A DNA stretch of 64,000 nt, taken from Marinobacter sp. MDS2 (lineage in GTDB: Bacteria > Pseudomonadota > Gammaproteobacteria > Pseudomonadales > Oleiphilaceae). A program made the translations under genes and the position numbers. This document shows positions 37,336-46,316 of the stretch, in pieces (the stretch's first letter is position 1; every line of letters begins with the position of its first letter). The notes below the pieces were generated by a model, which was not told the origin of the DNA, did not search any database, and worked only from the letters and a program-made list of their open reading frames with translations. The stretch lies in assembly GCF_030718085.1 (NCBI RefSeq), contig NZ_JAVAJF010000001.1:2108001-2172000 (forward strand), written 5' to 3'.

Positions 37336-37815
37336 ATGTTGGAGAATTGTCGGAATGCCAAGGAACGCTGGGGCGGCGTCAGTGATTTGATTGACCGTTG
37401 GTTGAAAGAGCGACAGCAACTACTGGTTCATTACTGCGAGTTGTCCGGTGAAAGTGATCGCAGCCCATCAGAAGCCCTGAGTAAAAAGTTCATCCGGTTG
37501 TGTGAAGTGCTGGTGGATTACGTATCGGCAGGGCATTTTGAAGTCTATGAACAACTGATTCAGGAAGCTCGGGATTTTGATGACGGCGGTGTGGAACTGG
37601 CCGCCAAAGTGTACCCGGAGATCGAGAAAACGACCGAAGTGGCACTGGCGTTCAACGATCAGGTAGATAGTCGCATCCTGACAGAAGACGATGTTGCCAC
37701 GCTGTTTAAAGAGCTGTCCCGGTTGGGTGAAGTGCTGGAAAGCCGGTTTGAGATGGAAGATTTTCTGATCGAGCATTTACACAATGCGCATGCGGAAAAG
37801 GTAGCGTCGGTGTAA
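37336..37815 (+). CDS. rsd: Rsd/AlgQ anti-sigma-70 factor
   Basis: A 159-residue helical protein. The opening MLENCRNAKERWGGVSDLID and the WLKERQQLLVHYCEL segment are characteristic of Rsd/AlgQ, which binds the housekeeping sigma factor RpoD and frees core polymerase for alternative sigma factors; in Pseudomonas AlgQ affects alginate and siderophores. ATG 37336 is chosen, with AGGGAGACAGG upstream, over an earlier in-frame start at 37300. It ends before a strong bidirectional terminator. Confidence 0.92.
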   Translation: MLENCRNAKERWGGVSDLIDRWLKERQQLLVHYCELSGESDRSPSEALSKKFIRLCEVLVDYVSAGHFEVYEQLIQEARDFDDGGVELAAKVYPEIEKTTEVALAFNDQVDSRILTEDDVATLFKELSRLGEVLESRFEMEDFLIEHLHNAHAEKVASV

Positions 37816-37848
37816 CGCCAGCATTGCGCTAAGCGTTAATCGAACACA

Positions 37849-37887
37849 AAAAAGCCGGTCCGGGGGTGTGCCCCGGACCGGCTTTTT
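37849..37887. terminator. Strong bidirectional intrinsic terminator
   Basis: A perfect 17-bp stem, 37849-37865 against 37871-37887, with loop GTGTG. It has A-runs on the left and T-runs on the right, so it can serve both rsd and the convergent FKBP gene. Confidence 0.95.
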
Positions 37888-37902
37888 AATTGCCGACCGG
37901 AA

Positions 37903-38607
37903 TTACTCGGCTTCTGGGTTGATCTTCAGAAGCTCTACGTCAAAAATCAGCGTTTCGTTCGGCGCAATGGCTTGGTTACCGGCGGCACCGTAGGCCAGCT
38001 CAGCCGGGATATACAGCTTGTAGCGAGCGCCTTCGCTCATCAGCTGCAGGCCTTCAATCCAACCGGGGATTACCTGGCCAACGCCAAAGGTTGTCGGCTT
38101 GCCACGCTCCCGTGAGCTGTCGAATACTTCACCGTTGATCAGCTCGCCTGTGTAGTGCACTTGAACGCGGTCTGAAGCCGTTGGCTTCTCACCTTCGCCT
38201 TCTTCAATCACTTCGTATTGAAGCCCGGACTCTGTGGTTTGTACTTCATCACGCTCGGCGTTTTCGGCCAGGAAAGCTTCACCGGCTTCTTTGTTCTTCT
38301 GGGCCAGCTCTTCGTACTGTTCTTTCTGCTGGCTTTGCAGCTCTTCCTGATAGGCCATAAGCGCAGTCTGGATTTCTTCGCGAGTCAGACGCTTGGCATC
38401 TTCGTCACCAGATTGGCCGTGCTCAAAGCCTTGGATGAACTGTTCCAGCTGCAGGTCGGGCAGATCATTGCTCATGCGCTCGCCCATCACCAAGCCCATG
38501 CCGTAGCTGACTTTTTCCGGGGTGGTGTCCAGCGACGGATCTGGCTCGGTGGTTGAACAACCGGCAACAACACCGGCCATGGCTACGGCTAAGAGTGTTT
38601 TCTTCAT
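37903..38607 (-). CDS. FKBP-type peptidyl-prolyl isomerase, lipoprotein (FkpA/Mip-like)
   Basis: A 234-residue envelope foldase. A lipoprotein signal (MKKTLLAVAMAGVVAGC) places the acylated residue at Cys17. An N-terminal dimerisation region with a long charged helix (~75-118) precedes the FKBP domain (~125-230), with the conserved segments VQVHYTGELINGEVFDSS, FGVGQVIPGWIEGL and YIPAELAYG. It would accelerate proline isomerisation in outer membrane or periplasmic clients. Lipid attachment is the main difference from soluble FkpA. Confidence 0.92.
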   Translation of the reverse strand: MKKTLLAVAMAGVVAGCSTTEPDPSLDTTPEKVSYGMGLVMGERMSNDLPDLQLEQFIQGFEHGQSGDEDAKRLTREEIQTALMAYQEELQSQQKEQYEELAQKNKEAGEAFLAENAERDEVQTTESGLQYEVIEEGEGEKPTASDRVQVHYTGELINGEVFDSSRERGKPTTFGVGQVIPGWIEGLQLMSEGARYKLYIPAELAYGAAGNQAIAPNETLIFDVELLKINPEAE

Positions 38608-38630
38608 GAATCGTTCCTTTGCACATGGTT

Positions 38631-38648
38631 CAGGGCTCTTCGGCCCTG
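38631..38648. other. Small hairpin in the FKBP 5' leader
   Basis: CAGGGC (38631-38636) pairs with GCCCTG (38643-38648) around TCTTCG, about 25 bp upstream of the FKBP start. It has no U-tract on the minus strand, so it may be a leader structure rather than a terminator. Confidence 0.3.
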
Positions 38649-38730
38649 TTGGAAATTTAGGGTCAACAACTTAACGGGTTCTGTAAGCGGATGCTACTGA
38701 ACAAGTGTTAAGGCTGCGGCATGATGATCG

Positions 38731-39117
38731 TCATGATTCTCTTTTGTAGGCAGGGCTGTTCAACGAGAAAGGTGCGCTGTAGGGCGTCTGCCAATCATCA
38801 CCAGCGCCGGCAGAAGGGGGTTTCTTGGAGGCAGACTCACTGCGCTCGATCGCCAGCGCGTTCCATTGGCCTTGAGCGGGCGGCTGATCGGCGTAATGCC
38901 AGTGGCCGTCAGTGTCTTTCCACTTGAACACAATGTCCGGGCCATTGGTGGGGGCCGGAGACGGAACCAGCCCTTCGAAAGGCGGCAAGGTTTCCGGGGT
39001 TTCTGCGTTGCGCACAGGCTCGGCTACTTTTTCAGGATCGCCCAAGCCGAAAAAGATCAGGAGTAACAGCAGCCCAAGGGCAGGGAATGCCAACCGAATC
39101 AGCCACTTCATCAGCAT
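38731..39117 (-). CDS. DUF4124-type protein with N-terminal membrane anchor
   Basis: A 128-residue protein: a membrane anchor at ~4-24, a proline-rich linker, then the short DUF4124 motif FKWKDTDGHWHYADQPP (~64-80), a small beta unit common in envelope proteins of gammaproteobacteria. Function is unknown. The ATG at 39117 overlaps the stop of the upstream gene (ATGCTGA), implying translational coupling. Confidence 0.72.
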   Translation of the reverse strand: MLMKWLIRLAFPALGLLLLLIFFGLGDPEKVAEPVRNAETPETLPPFEGLVPSPAPTNGPDIVFKWKDTDGHWHYADQPPAQGQWNALAIERSESASKKPPSAGAGDDWQTPYSAPFSLNSPAYKRES

Positions 39118-39650
39118 GGCTCGGTGCTCCGTCGAGAGTGCTCAGCCAGTAAATCGGCAAGCTGGGTGATTTGGGTCATAGACTGCAATTCCCGTGTCGT
39201 GTGTGGAGCTGCGGAAAGTAAGTTCTGCACAATAATAGAGGTGCAGTTTTGCATGCTCGCAACTTCCGGGTTGCGTTCATAAAGCGTTTGCCATGCCAGC
39301 GCCAATTCTGTTTGTTCAGCCTGCAACTCCGCTTCTGCGAGGGCGCGCCGAAGTTCATGGGTCGGGGCATGGTGCCGCGGGATCGATTTTCGGGCTGAGC
39401 GAATGCCACCGGTTACATGCTCGCGCCACTCTGTTACCTTAGCGTCCTCGATGCCAGTGAACGCACGCCCGTTCACGCCTAGCCAGCCCGCACACAGAAT
39501 TCGGGTGACGCTCCAGCCTTGCTCCTGAAGCGCGAGGCAAGCTTCGGCTAAGTCCGGCTTCTGCCAGCAGGCCAGTGCATAACGCCATAGGGGGTTGTCC
39601 GGTTCCATTGAGGCCGGCAGAGTCAGCGATTCTGTCTGCGTCATGGTCAC
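39111..39650 (-). CDS. TIGR02444/DUF2390 family protein
   Basis: A ~179-residue, helix-rich cytoplasmic protein. NPLWRYALACWQKPDLAEACLALQEQGWSV near the N-terminus and the LCAGWLGVNGR segment match the TIGR02444 (DUF2390) family, which has no established function. It is often encoded beside an ABC-F ATPase, as here, where the ATPase gene is divergent 45 bp away. GTG 39650 has GAGGGC at good spacing; ATG 39644 is equally possible. Confidence 0.75.
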   Translation of the reverse strand: MTMTQTESLTLPASMEPDNPLWRYALACWQKPDLAEACLALQEQGWSVTRILCAGWLGVNGRAFTGIEDAKVTEWREHVTGGIRSARKSIPRHHAPTHELRRALAEAELQAEQTELALAWQTLYERNPEVASMQNCTSIIVQNLLSAAPHTTRELQSMTQITQLADLLAEHSRRSTEPC

Positions 39651-39695
39651 GGTAGCCCTCTTCCTTGGCTGACATCCATGGATTAAAGTTGCTCT

Positions 39696-41651
39696 ATGTT
39701 AACGATAACCGATCTCAGTTTACAACGGGGCGGCGTCTGGTTGCTAGAAAACGTCAGTCTGACGGTTCAGCCAGGCCAGCGTGTTGCCATTGTGGGCGCC
39801 AATGGTGCCGGTAAATCCAGCTTGTTTCAGCTCTTATTGGGCCATTTAAGCCCGGAGCAAGGCAGCGTTTCTTTGCCGGGTGGGTGCCGGATTGCGCACA
39901 TGGCGCAGGAGGTAGCCTCGTCGTCCCGGTCAGCACGGGATTTCGTGCTCGACGGCGACTTGGAATTGCGGCGGCTGGAAGCCGAGTTGGCAGCCGCCGA
40001 AGCCCGGGGCGATGATGACGCCATGGCTCATATTCACGGTGAGCTGGACATCCATGAGGCCTGGTCGGCAACCCGCCGGGCAGAGGCTCTGATCCGCGGG
40101 CTGGGATTCGCCGATAGTGATGCCGATCGTCCGGTATCTGCCTTTTCGGGTGGTTGGCGGATACGTCTCAATCTGGCCCAAGCGCTGATGCGCCCGTCGG
40201 ATTTGCTCCTGCTCGACGAACCGACCAACCACCTGGATCTGGACGCCTGTCTGTGGCTCGAAAACTGGCTGCGTAAGTATCAGGGCACCCTGTTGTTCAT
40301 CTCCCACGACCGGGATTTCATGGACCGGGTTTCTACCCATCTGGTGCACTTCGATCAGAAAAAGCTGGAACTCTATACCGGTAACTATTCGTCGTTTGAA
40401 ACTCAGCGCAGTGAACGGCTGGCCCAGCAGCAGGCCAGTTTCGAACGGCAGCAGGCGCGAATCGCCGAAATTCAGCGTTTTATCGATCGATTCAAAGCGA
40501 AAGCCACGAAAGCCAAGCAAGCGCAAAGCCGGGTCAAGTCACTGGAACGTATGGAGCGGATCGCGCCGGCTCACGTGGATTCACCGTTCAGCTTCGAATT
40601 TCCGGTTGCCGACAAGGTATCGAGCCCGTTGTTGTCGATTCGTCACGGGTCGGCGGGTCATGGCGATACGACGATTCTAAAAGACATCAACCTATCGTTG
40701 TTGCCGGGTTCCCGCATTGGTCTGTTAGGCCCTAACGGCGCCGGCAAATCGACCTTTATGGATGCGCTTCGTGGTGAAGGCACGCTGATGTCGGGTGAAC
40801 GCTCGGCGGGTGAGAACCTGGCCATCGGCTATTTCGCCCAGCATCAACTTGAGTCTCTGGATCTGGATGCCAGTCCGTTTCTGCACTTGCAGCGTCTTGA
40901 TCCGCGGGCATCTGAACAGAAAGTGAGAAACTTCCTCGGTGGCTTTGATTTTCACGGCGACGAGGCATTGAGCCCGATCCGTTCGTTCTCGGGCGGTGAA
41001 AAAGCGCGAGTCGCGTTGGCGGTCATTGCCTGGCAGAAACCCAATCTGTTGCTGTTGGACGAGCCCACGAACCACCTGGATCTGGAAATGCGCCAGGCAC
41101 TGACCATGGCGTTGCAGAACTTCGACGGTGCCATTGTGGTGGTGTCTCACGATCGACACCTGCTGCGCAATACTGTGGACGAGTTCTGGCTGGTATCCGA
41201 TGGCGCAGTGAAAGAATACGATGGTGATCTGGAAGATTATGAGCGCTGGCTGGCGGAACGCCGAAAAGACGACGAAGAGCCGCCGCAACGGCAGGTCGTT
41301 GGAGAAACGGTTGGCAACAAAGCCAGCGCGGCCACGTTGAGTGCCGATGAGCGAAAAGCCCGCAAGCGGCAGGAAGCCGAAATACGGAAAAAGATCAGTC
41401 CATGGCGCAAGAAACAGGGCACGCTTGAAGCGCGGATGGAGACACTGCAGGAAAAGCTGTCATCCGTTGAGGCGTCGTTGTCTGACCCTTCGATCTATGA
41501 TGACAGCAATAAAGTGCGCCTGAAGGAGCTGCTGGCGGAACAAGCAGTATTCAAGCGCCAACTGGAAGACACGGAAGCGGAATGGCTGGACGTGAGTGAA
41601 ACGGTCGAAAACCTCGAAGAGGAATTGACCCTCAGTTCAGCCGCGTCTTGA
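39696..41651 (+). CDS. yheS: ABC-F family ATPase, YheS-like
   Basis: A 651-residue ABC-F protein with two ATPase domains and no membrane part, probably a ribosome-associated translation factor. Domain 1 has Walker A GANGAGKSS and signature SGGWRIRLN; domain 2 has GPNGAGKST and SGGEKARVA. Both have DEPTNHLDL Walker B motifs. The P-site tRNA-interaction linker (RQQARIAEIQRFIDRFKAKA) lies between the two. A long charged coiled coil forms the C-terminal ~120 residues, as in YheS. Its last 20 bp overlap the convergent ppx gene. Confidence 0.9.
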   Translation: MLTITDLSLQRGGVWLLENVSLTVQPGQRVAIVGANGAGKSSLFQLLLGHLSPEQGSVSLPGGCRIAHMAQEVASSSRSARDFVLDGDLELRRLEAELAAAEARGDDDAMAHIHGELDIHEAWSATRRAEALIRGLGFADSDADRPVSAFSGGWRIRLNLAQALMRPSDLLLLDEPTNHLDLDACLWLENWLRKYQGTLLFISHDRDFMDRVSTHLVHFDQKKLELYTGNYSSFETQRSERLAQQQASFERQQARIAEIQRFIDRFKAKATKAKQAQSRVKSLERMERIAPAHVDSPFSFEFPVADKVSSPLLSIRHGSAGHGDTTILKDINLSLLPGSRIGLLGPNGAGKSTFMDALRGEGTLMSGERSAGENLAIGYFAQHQLESLDLDASPFLHLQRLDPRASEQKVRNFLGGFDFHGDEALSPIRSFSGGEKARVALAVIAWQKPNLLLLDEPTNHLDLEMRQALTMALQNFDGAIVVVSHDRHLLRNTVDEFWLVSDGAVKEYDGDLEDYERWLAERRKDDEEPPQRQVVGETVGNKASAATLSADERKARKRQEAEIRKKISPWRKKQGTLEARMETLQEKLSSVEASLSDPSIYDDSNKVRLKELLAEQAVFKRQLEDTEAEWLDVSETVENLEEELTLSSAAS

Positions 41652-43164
41652 TGTCCAGGGTGAAGTTCTGGCGGGCAAGGTAGTCTTGCTCGTCCTGCAG
41701 GTCGGCCAGCGTCAACGGGCGGTCGTCCAGCCAGCCCTGAGGAAACTCGACGGTGAGCCTGTCTTCCTCGGCATACAGTGAAAAATCCGGTGCCGGCTCC
41801 AGATTGCGGGAGTGCTGGATCACCACGGCAAGCCGAAGCAAGATACACAGGTACCGAAGCCGGGGTTTGTCTTCAGGTTCCACGTACTCGAAGACTGCGG
41901 GCACAAGTTTGCGGCGGTGGCCACGAACCAGGGTGGCCAGCGCTCTCTGGAATTGCAGGGTGAAGCCCGGCAGATCCGAGTAGTGCAGCAAATACGCACC
42001 GTGTTTGTGGTATTGCGAGTGGGAAATGGTCAGGCCGATTTCATGCAACCGGCAAGCCCAGCGCAAAGCGTCTTCGTCCGCCGGCGTGCGCAACTCCCAG
42101 GCATCCGCGACTTGCTCCCAGGCAGCAAGCGCTGTGTGCTCTACCGCGGTGCCATGCGCCTGATCAACATGGTAGCGTTCCTGCAGTGCGGTAATGGTTC
42201 GCTCGCGCACGTCCTCGTGCTGAATTCGCCCCAGCAGATCGTACAACAGGCCTTCCCGAAGCGCGCCGTCGGCAAATTCCATTTCTTGAATGTCCAGCGC
42301 GCGAAACGCGGCCAGAAGTATGGCAAACCCGGCCGGGAAAATGCTTTGGCGGTCTTCGCGAACGCCAAGGTCGGCGAGTTTGTTGACGTTACCCATGTCC
42401 ACCAAACGCGTGCGAAGCTCGTCCATCGCCGTGCGGGTGATGGTGCCATCGGTCAGTTTCAGGGTTGCCAGAACGTTGGCTATCGCCTTGATCGAGCCGG
42501 ATGAGCCCACCGCACTTTGCCAGCCGATGGCTCGGTAGCGCCGCCAAATGCTCTGCAGTTCCTGCTCGGCATGAATGATGGCTTTGTCCATTTGCTTTCG
42601 GGTGATCTTGCCATCCGGGAAATACAGGTTCCGGAAAGACACGCAGCCCATGTGCATGCTCGCCAGTTCTTGCGGCTCGAAACGCTCGCCGATAATAAAT
42701 TCGGTACTGCCGCCACCGATATCGATCACCAGCCTACGGCCTTCGTCGTCCGAAAGCGTGTGCGAAACGCCCAGGTAAATCAGCCGGGCTTCTTCCCGGC
42801 CGGCGATGACCTCCACCGGATAGCCAAGAACTTCTTCCGCTTTGTCGATAAACTCTTGCGAATTGCGGGCAACACGCAGTGCATTGGTACCGACAATCTG
42901 CACGCCCTCGGGTGGCGTGCCCTGTAGCCGCTGTGCAAACCGGCGAAGACATTCGATACCGCGCTGCTGAGCCTCTTCGCTCAGGTTGTTGTGCTCGTCC
43001 AGCCCGGCACCAAGTTGAACTTTTTCACCCATTTTCTCTACGGTACGGATCTCTCCGTGCACCAGACGGGCGACCACCATGTGAAAACTGTTGGACCCCA
43101 TATCGATGGAAGCCAGCAGTTCCGGGGTAGGGGTGTCGTACTCGGCAATAGATTCGGCCGTCAC
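41632..43164 (-). CDS. ppx: Exopolyphosphatase (Ppx/GppA family)
   Basis: A 510-residue phosphatase that removes terminal phosphates from polyphosphate or converts pppGpp to ppGpp. It carries the ASKHA-fold phosphate loops SIDMGSNSFHM (~20-30) and VIDIGGGSTEF, plus a C-terminal HD-like domain (ACRLHEIG, LHYSDLPGFTLQFQRALATLVRGHR). The length fits Ppx. It starts at GTG 43164 and runs divergently from trxA, with 272 bp between. Confidence 0.88.
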   Translation of the reverse strand: MTAESIAEYDTPTPELLASIDMGSNSFHMVVARLVHGEIRTVEKMGEKVQLGAGLDEHNNLSEEAQQRGIECLRRFAQRLQGTPPEGVQIVGTNALRVARNSQEFIDKAEEVLGYPVEVIAGREEARLIYLGVSHTLSDDEGRRLVIDIGGGSTEFIIGERFEPQELASMHMGCVSFRNLYFPDGKITRKQMDKAIIHAEQELQSIWRRYRAIGWQSAVGSSGSIKAIANVLATLKLTDGTITRTAMDELRTRLVDMGNVNKLADLGVREDRQSIFPAGFAILLAAFRALDIQEMEFADGALREGLLYDLLGRIQHEDVRERTITALQERYHVDQAHGTAVEHTALAAWEQVADAWELRTPADEDALRWACRLHEIGLTISHSQYHKHGAYLLHYSDLPGFTLQFQRALATLVRGHRRKLVPAVFEYVEPEDKPRLRYLCILLRLAVVIQHSRNLEPAPDFSLYAEEDRLTVEFPQGWLDDRPLTLADLQDEQDYLARQNFTLDIKTRLN

Positions 43165-43436
43165 GGTGATAGGCGTCCTGTGTAGAGTGAACTTGGCTGT
43201 ACTATAAGGGAAATATCAGCAAAGTGTCAGTAGCCGGATGTGGACAATACTGACACCGATCGAACACGGGGTGGATACAACTTACTTCACATCCACGGCG
43301 CCAATCGCGTAAAGTATTGCCTATCGACTTTCGGGTAGACGGCTTCCATGAACAGAAGATTAACCGTCTGCTATAGCCAACAGCGACTCCTTTGCTGATA
43401 CAAAAACAGCTGGAGCGCCTGAATCAGGAATAGGTA

Positions 43437-43763
43437 ATGAGCGGAAATATCGTTAATGTCACCGACGCTTCCTTCGAACAGGACGTACTGAAATCCGACG
43501 TTCCGGTACTGGTAGATTACTGGGCTGAGTGGTGTGGTCCCTGCAAAATGATCGCGCCGGTTCTGGAAGAAATCGCCGACGAATACGAAGGCAAGCTCAA
43601 AGTCTGCAAACTGAACATCGACGAAAACGAGCAGACCCCACCCAAGTTCAACATTCGTGGTATCCCGACCCTCATGCTGTTCAAGAACGGCAATGTGGAC
43701 GCGACCAAAGTCGGGGCGCTGTCCAAGTCGCAGTTGGCCGCTTTCCTGGACAGCAATCTCTGA
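43437..43763 (+). CDS. trxA: Thioredoxin 1
   Basis: A 108-residue cytoplasmic thiol-disulfide oxidoreductase. The active site WCGPC is at 32-36, the cis-Pro is in GIPTLMLF, and the length equals that of E. coli TrxA. It reduces ribonucleotide reductase and other targets. AGGAATAGGTA precedes ATG 43437. In many relatives rho follows, but here an intrinsic terminator ends the unit and the tungstate regulator gene follows on the other strand. Confidence 0.97.
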   Translation: MSGNIVNVTDASFEQDVLKSDVPVLVDYWAEWCGPCKMIAPVLEEIADEYEGKLKVCKLNIDENEQTPPKFNIRGIPTLMLFKNGNVDATKVGALSKSQLAAFLDSNL

Positions 43764-43781
43764 TTGCATCCTGATAGGCCG

Positions 43782-43816
43782 AAAGCCGCCCCGGAGCCAT
43801 GCTCTCGGGCGGTTTT
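43782..43816 (+). terminator. Intrinsic terminator of trxA
   Basis: AAAGCCGCCC (43782-43791) pairs with GGGCGGTTTT (43807-43816), followed by more T residues. An inner CGGAG...CTC pairing extends the stem. Confidence 0.88.
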
Positions 43817-43828
43817 TTATTGTCCGGT

Positions 43829-44713
43829 TCAAGCGTTATAGACCACCTTCCCGAGCTCACGGATGTCGTAGCCGCCAAGTGCTTCGGCCCGCTGAATGAA
43901 ACGATCGCTTCTGGCAAATGCCAACAAACGCTGCAGCGCGGGATCAAAGTAGTGACGCCTGCGCATCGCCAAGTCGAAGTGTTCCTCCTGCAAAGGGATA
44001 AACGCCAGTCTTTGGCGCCGAGCGGCCGCTTCAATTCCCACGCCGATATCCGCTTCGCCCTGGCGGATAACCAACGCGAGATCGTCCTCGCTGAGCGACG
44101 GGTGTTCGGCCCATGCCAGCGTGCTGGCGTCGATATGGTGGCGAGCGAGCAAACTCTGCAGCAAATGGCTGACACCGGCATCGGGTTGGCGATGGGCAAT
44201 GCGTATGCCGGGGCGGGTGATATCTTCTAACCGCGTTATTTGATGAGGGTTCTCGGGCGTTAACAGAAGCCCTTGCTGACGCTTAGCCCAACGGATCAGC
44301 ACCAGATCGCGCATGCCGCTCAGCCCCAGGGTGGCGGGCTCATTGTAACGCCGGGTTCCCGCGTGCCAGATGTGCATGCCGGCCAGCATCGCGCGCCCAT
44401 CAACCAGTCTTTGCACGCCGTCGCCGCTGCCCTGACACAGCAAGGCCAGCTCCGCACCGCTTTCTTTCACCGCCCACTCCAGAAGCGGATCCTGGCTGCC
44501 GGCCAAAACCGGCGGTGTCGGAGCGCTGACCGCATCGTCGCCCTCCAGGTGGTTCATCAGCCAGAGATCGATACGCTGGCGAGGAAACAGAAGCTTTCCC
44601 GTTACCCGCACACAGGGAATAACGCCTTGACTGACCAGGTCGTAAATTTTGCGCTCCTTCAGGCGCAGATATTCGGCGGCTTCGGTCGTGGTGAGGTACG
44701 TGGGAAGGGGCAT
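43829..44713 (-). CDS. Regulator with excisionase-like HTH and substrate-binding-protein domain, divergent from tungstate transport genes
   Basis: A 294-residue protein. The N-terminus is an excisionase/MerR-like helix-turn-helix (YLTTTEAAEYLRLKERKIYDLVSQGVIP). The rest (~80-290) resembles a periplasmic-binding-protein fold used as a ligand sensor, as in regulators near molybdate/tungstate genes. It probably senses oxyanion or cofactor status and controls the divergent tupBCA genes, across a 115-bp intergenic region. AGGAGAAACG precedes ATG 44713. Function is inferred from architecture and position. Confidence 0.75.
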   Translation of the reverse strand: MPLPTYLTTTEAAEYLRLKERKIYDLVSQGVIPCVRVTGKLLFPRQRIDLWLMNHLEGDDAVSAPTPPVLAGSQDPLLEWAVKESGAELALLCQGSGDGVQRLVDGRAMLAGMHIWHAGTRRYNEPATLGLSGMRDLVLIRWAKRQQGLLLTPENPHQITRLEDITRPGIRIAHRQPDAGVSHLLQSLLARHHIDASTLAWAEHPSLSEDDLALVIRQGEADIGVGIEAAARRQRLAFIPLQEEHFDLAMRRRHYFDPALQRLLAFARSDRFIQRAEALGGYDIRELGKVVYNA

Positions 44714-44828
44714 CGTTTCTCCTGCGTCCCGTTAAGCATAGGACTGTTTTTTGTTGCATATTTTTCAGAAGGCTGTGCAAAGCGTAGTTATAAACGCCAC
44801 GATGCTCAAATAACAAGGAGACGCAGCT

Positions 44829-45527
44829 TTGGAAGATAATGCGTTCTATGTGGCTCTCTCGCTTCTGGTCAGTCTCGACGCCTCGTTATTCCAGATCGTG
44901 GTGCTTTCTCTGAAGGTATCCCTCATGGCGGTTTTGATAGCGGCCGTGCTGGGTTTTCCTTTAGGGGCTGCCGTCGCGTTGTGGCGCTTTCCCGGTCGCG
45001 GGGGGGTGATTGTGGCGCTCAATGCTCTGATGGGGTTGCCGCCGGTGGTGGCGGGGCTTGTGGTGTATTTGCTCCTCTCGCGCGCCGGCCCACTGGGAGA
45101 ACTCGGTTTTCTGTTTACACCGGGCGCCATGGTGATCGCTCAGGTGGTGCTGGTGTTGCCGATCCTGGCCGCGTTGTCGCGCCAGAAAATCGAGGAAATG
45201 CTCGGAGAATACCGTGAGCAGTTCGTTTCCCTTGGCATGTCACGGGCGCGAATGATGCCCACCTTGTTGTGGGATGCCCGCTTTGCGTTACTGACCGTTC
45301 TGCTCGCCGGCTTCGGCCGGGCCAGTGCTGAAGTGGGCGCCGTGATGATGGTCGGTGGCAATATTGACGGGGTTACCCGGGTTATGACCACCGCCATTGT
45401 GCTGGAAACGGGTAAAGGCAACTTGCCGTTGGCTCTCGGGCTGGGACTTGTTCTGCTGACGCTGGTGATGCTGATCAATGCCGGCGCCTATCTGGTGGGT
45501 GAAGTAACCAAGAGGCGACTGGGATGA
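44829..45527 (+). CDS. tupB: Tungstate ABC transporter permease TupB
   Basis: A 232-residue inner-membrane permease with five to six hydrophobic segments and an EAA loop, EYREQFVSLGMSRARMMPTLLWDARF, then GRASAEVGAVMMVGGNIDGVTRVMTTAIVLE, which is typical of TupB. It starts at TTG 44829, eight bases after AAGGAG. Its stop overlaps the ATPase gene by 4 bp. The order permease-ATPase-binding protein is seen here. Confidence 0.85.
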   Translation: MEDNAFYVALSLLVSLDASLFQIVVLSLKVSLMAVLIAAVLGFPLGAAVALWRFPGRGGVIVALNALMGLPPVVAGLVVYLLLSRAGPLGELGFLFTPGAMVIAQVVLVLPILAALSRQKIEEMLGEYREQFVSLGMSRARMMPTLLWDARFALLTVLLAGFGRASAEVGAVMMVGGNIDGVTRVMTTAIVLETGKGNLPLALGLGLVLLTLVMLINAGAYLVGEVTKRRLG

Positions 45528-46273
45528 CTTCGCTGAACGCCTCGTACTTGCGCTCATCCTCCGGGCTTCTGGCGCCGCCCGCCTTGTGTTTTGACGAGGT
45601 CGCTTTCAGCCACGAGGGGAAACACTTGCTGGGCCCTTGTTCTTTCACCCTGGACGGCATCGGCCCAACCATGGTGATGGGCCCGAACGGGTCGGGCAAG
45701 AGCCTTCTGCTGCGTCTGGCCCATGGTTTACTGTCGCCGACGCGCGGGCAAATCTGTTGGTCAGGTCAGAATGCCTGCCCCCGACAAGCGATGGTGTTCC
45801 AGCAACCGGTGCTTCTGCGCCGCTCGGCGATCGCCAATCTAGTGCACGCTCTGGCGGTGAATCATGTTCCGCGCAGGGAACGCATGAAGCTTGCCATGGA
45901 TGCACTTGATCGATTTGGTCTGGCCGCCTGCGCCAAAGTGCCCGCCAGGGTGCTTTCCGGTGGGCAACAGCAGCGCCTGACGTTGGCGCGCGCCTGGCTG
46001 CTGTCACCTCAGGTGCTGTTCCTCGATGAACCAACCTCCGCACTGGATCCGGCAGCGATTAAAGCCGTCGAGGCGGCAGTGCTCGAATTTCACCGGCAGG
46101 GAACGCGTATTGTGATGACCACCCACGATATCCATCAGGCCCGGCGCCTGGCCGGGGATGTGCTGTTCCTCTCCGGCGGAATACTTTGTGAACACACCAG
46201 CGCCGACACCTTTTTTAACCAGCCGGTTTCTTTGAAAGCACAGGCGTTTGTGGCCGGAGAGCTGGTCGAATAG
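45524..46273 (+). CDS. tupC: Tungstate ABC transporter ATP-binding protein TupC
   Basis: A 249-residue ATPase with Walker A GPNGSGKS, signature LSGGQQQRL, Walker B LFLDEPTSALDP and H-loop THDIHQA. It overlaps tupB by 4 bp and would power tungstate import. An unusual N-terminal stretch of ~20 residues precedes the ATPase core. Confidence 0.88.
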   Translation: MTSLNASYLRSSSGLLAPPALCFDEVAFSHEGKHLLGPCSFTLDGIGPTMVMGPNGSGKSLLLRLAHGLLSPTRGQICWSGQNACPRQAMVFQQPVLLRRSAIANLVHALAVNHVPRRERMKLAMDALDRFGLAACAKVPARVLSGGQQQRLTLARAWLLSPQVLFLDEPTSALDPAAIKAVEAAVLEFHRQGTRIVMTTHDIHQARRLAGDVLFLSGGILCEHTSADTFFNQPVSLKAQAFVAGELVE

Positions 46274-46316
46274 AAGTCCCCAACAAAGCTGTTATCCGTC
46301 AAAAGGAGAAGACAGG

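Noticed and set aside
44714..44828. A defined operator in the tup intergenic region
   Set aside because: Only short imperfect symmetry is visible (GCGT near 44782 with ACGC near 44795). It is too weak to claim a binding site.
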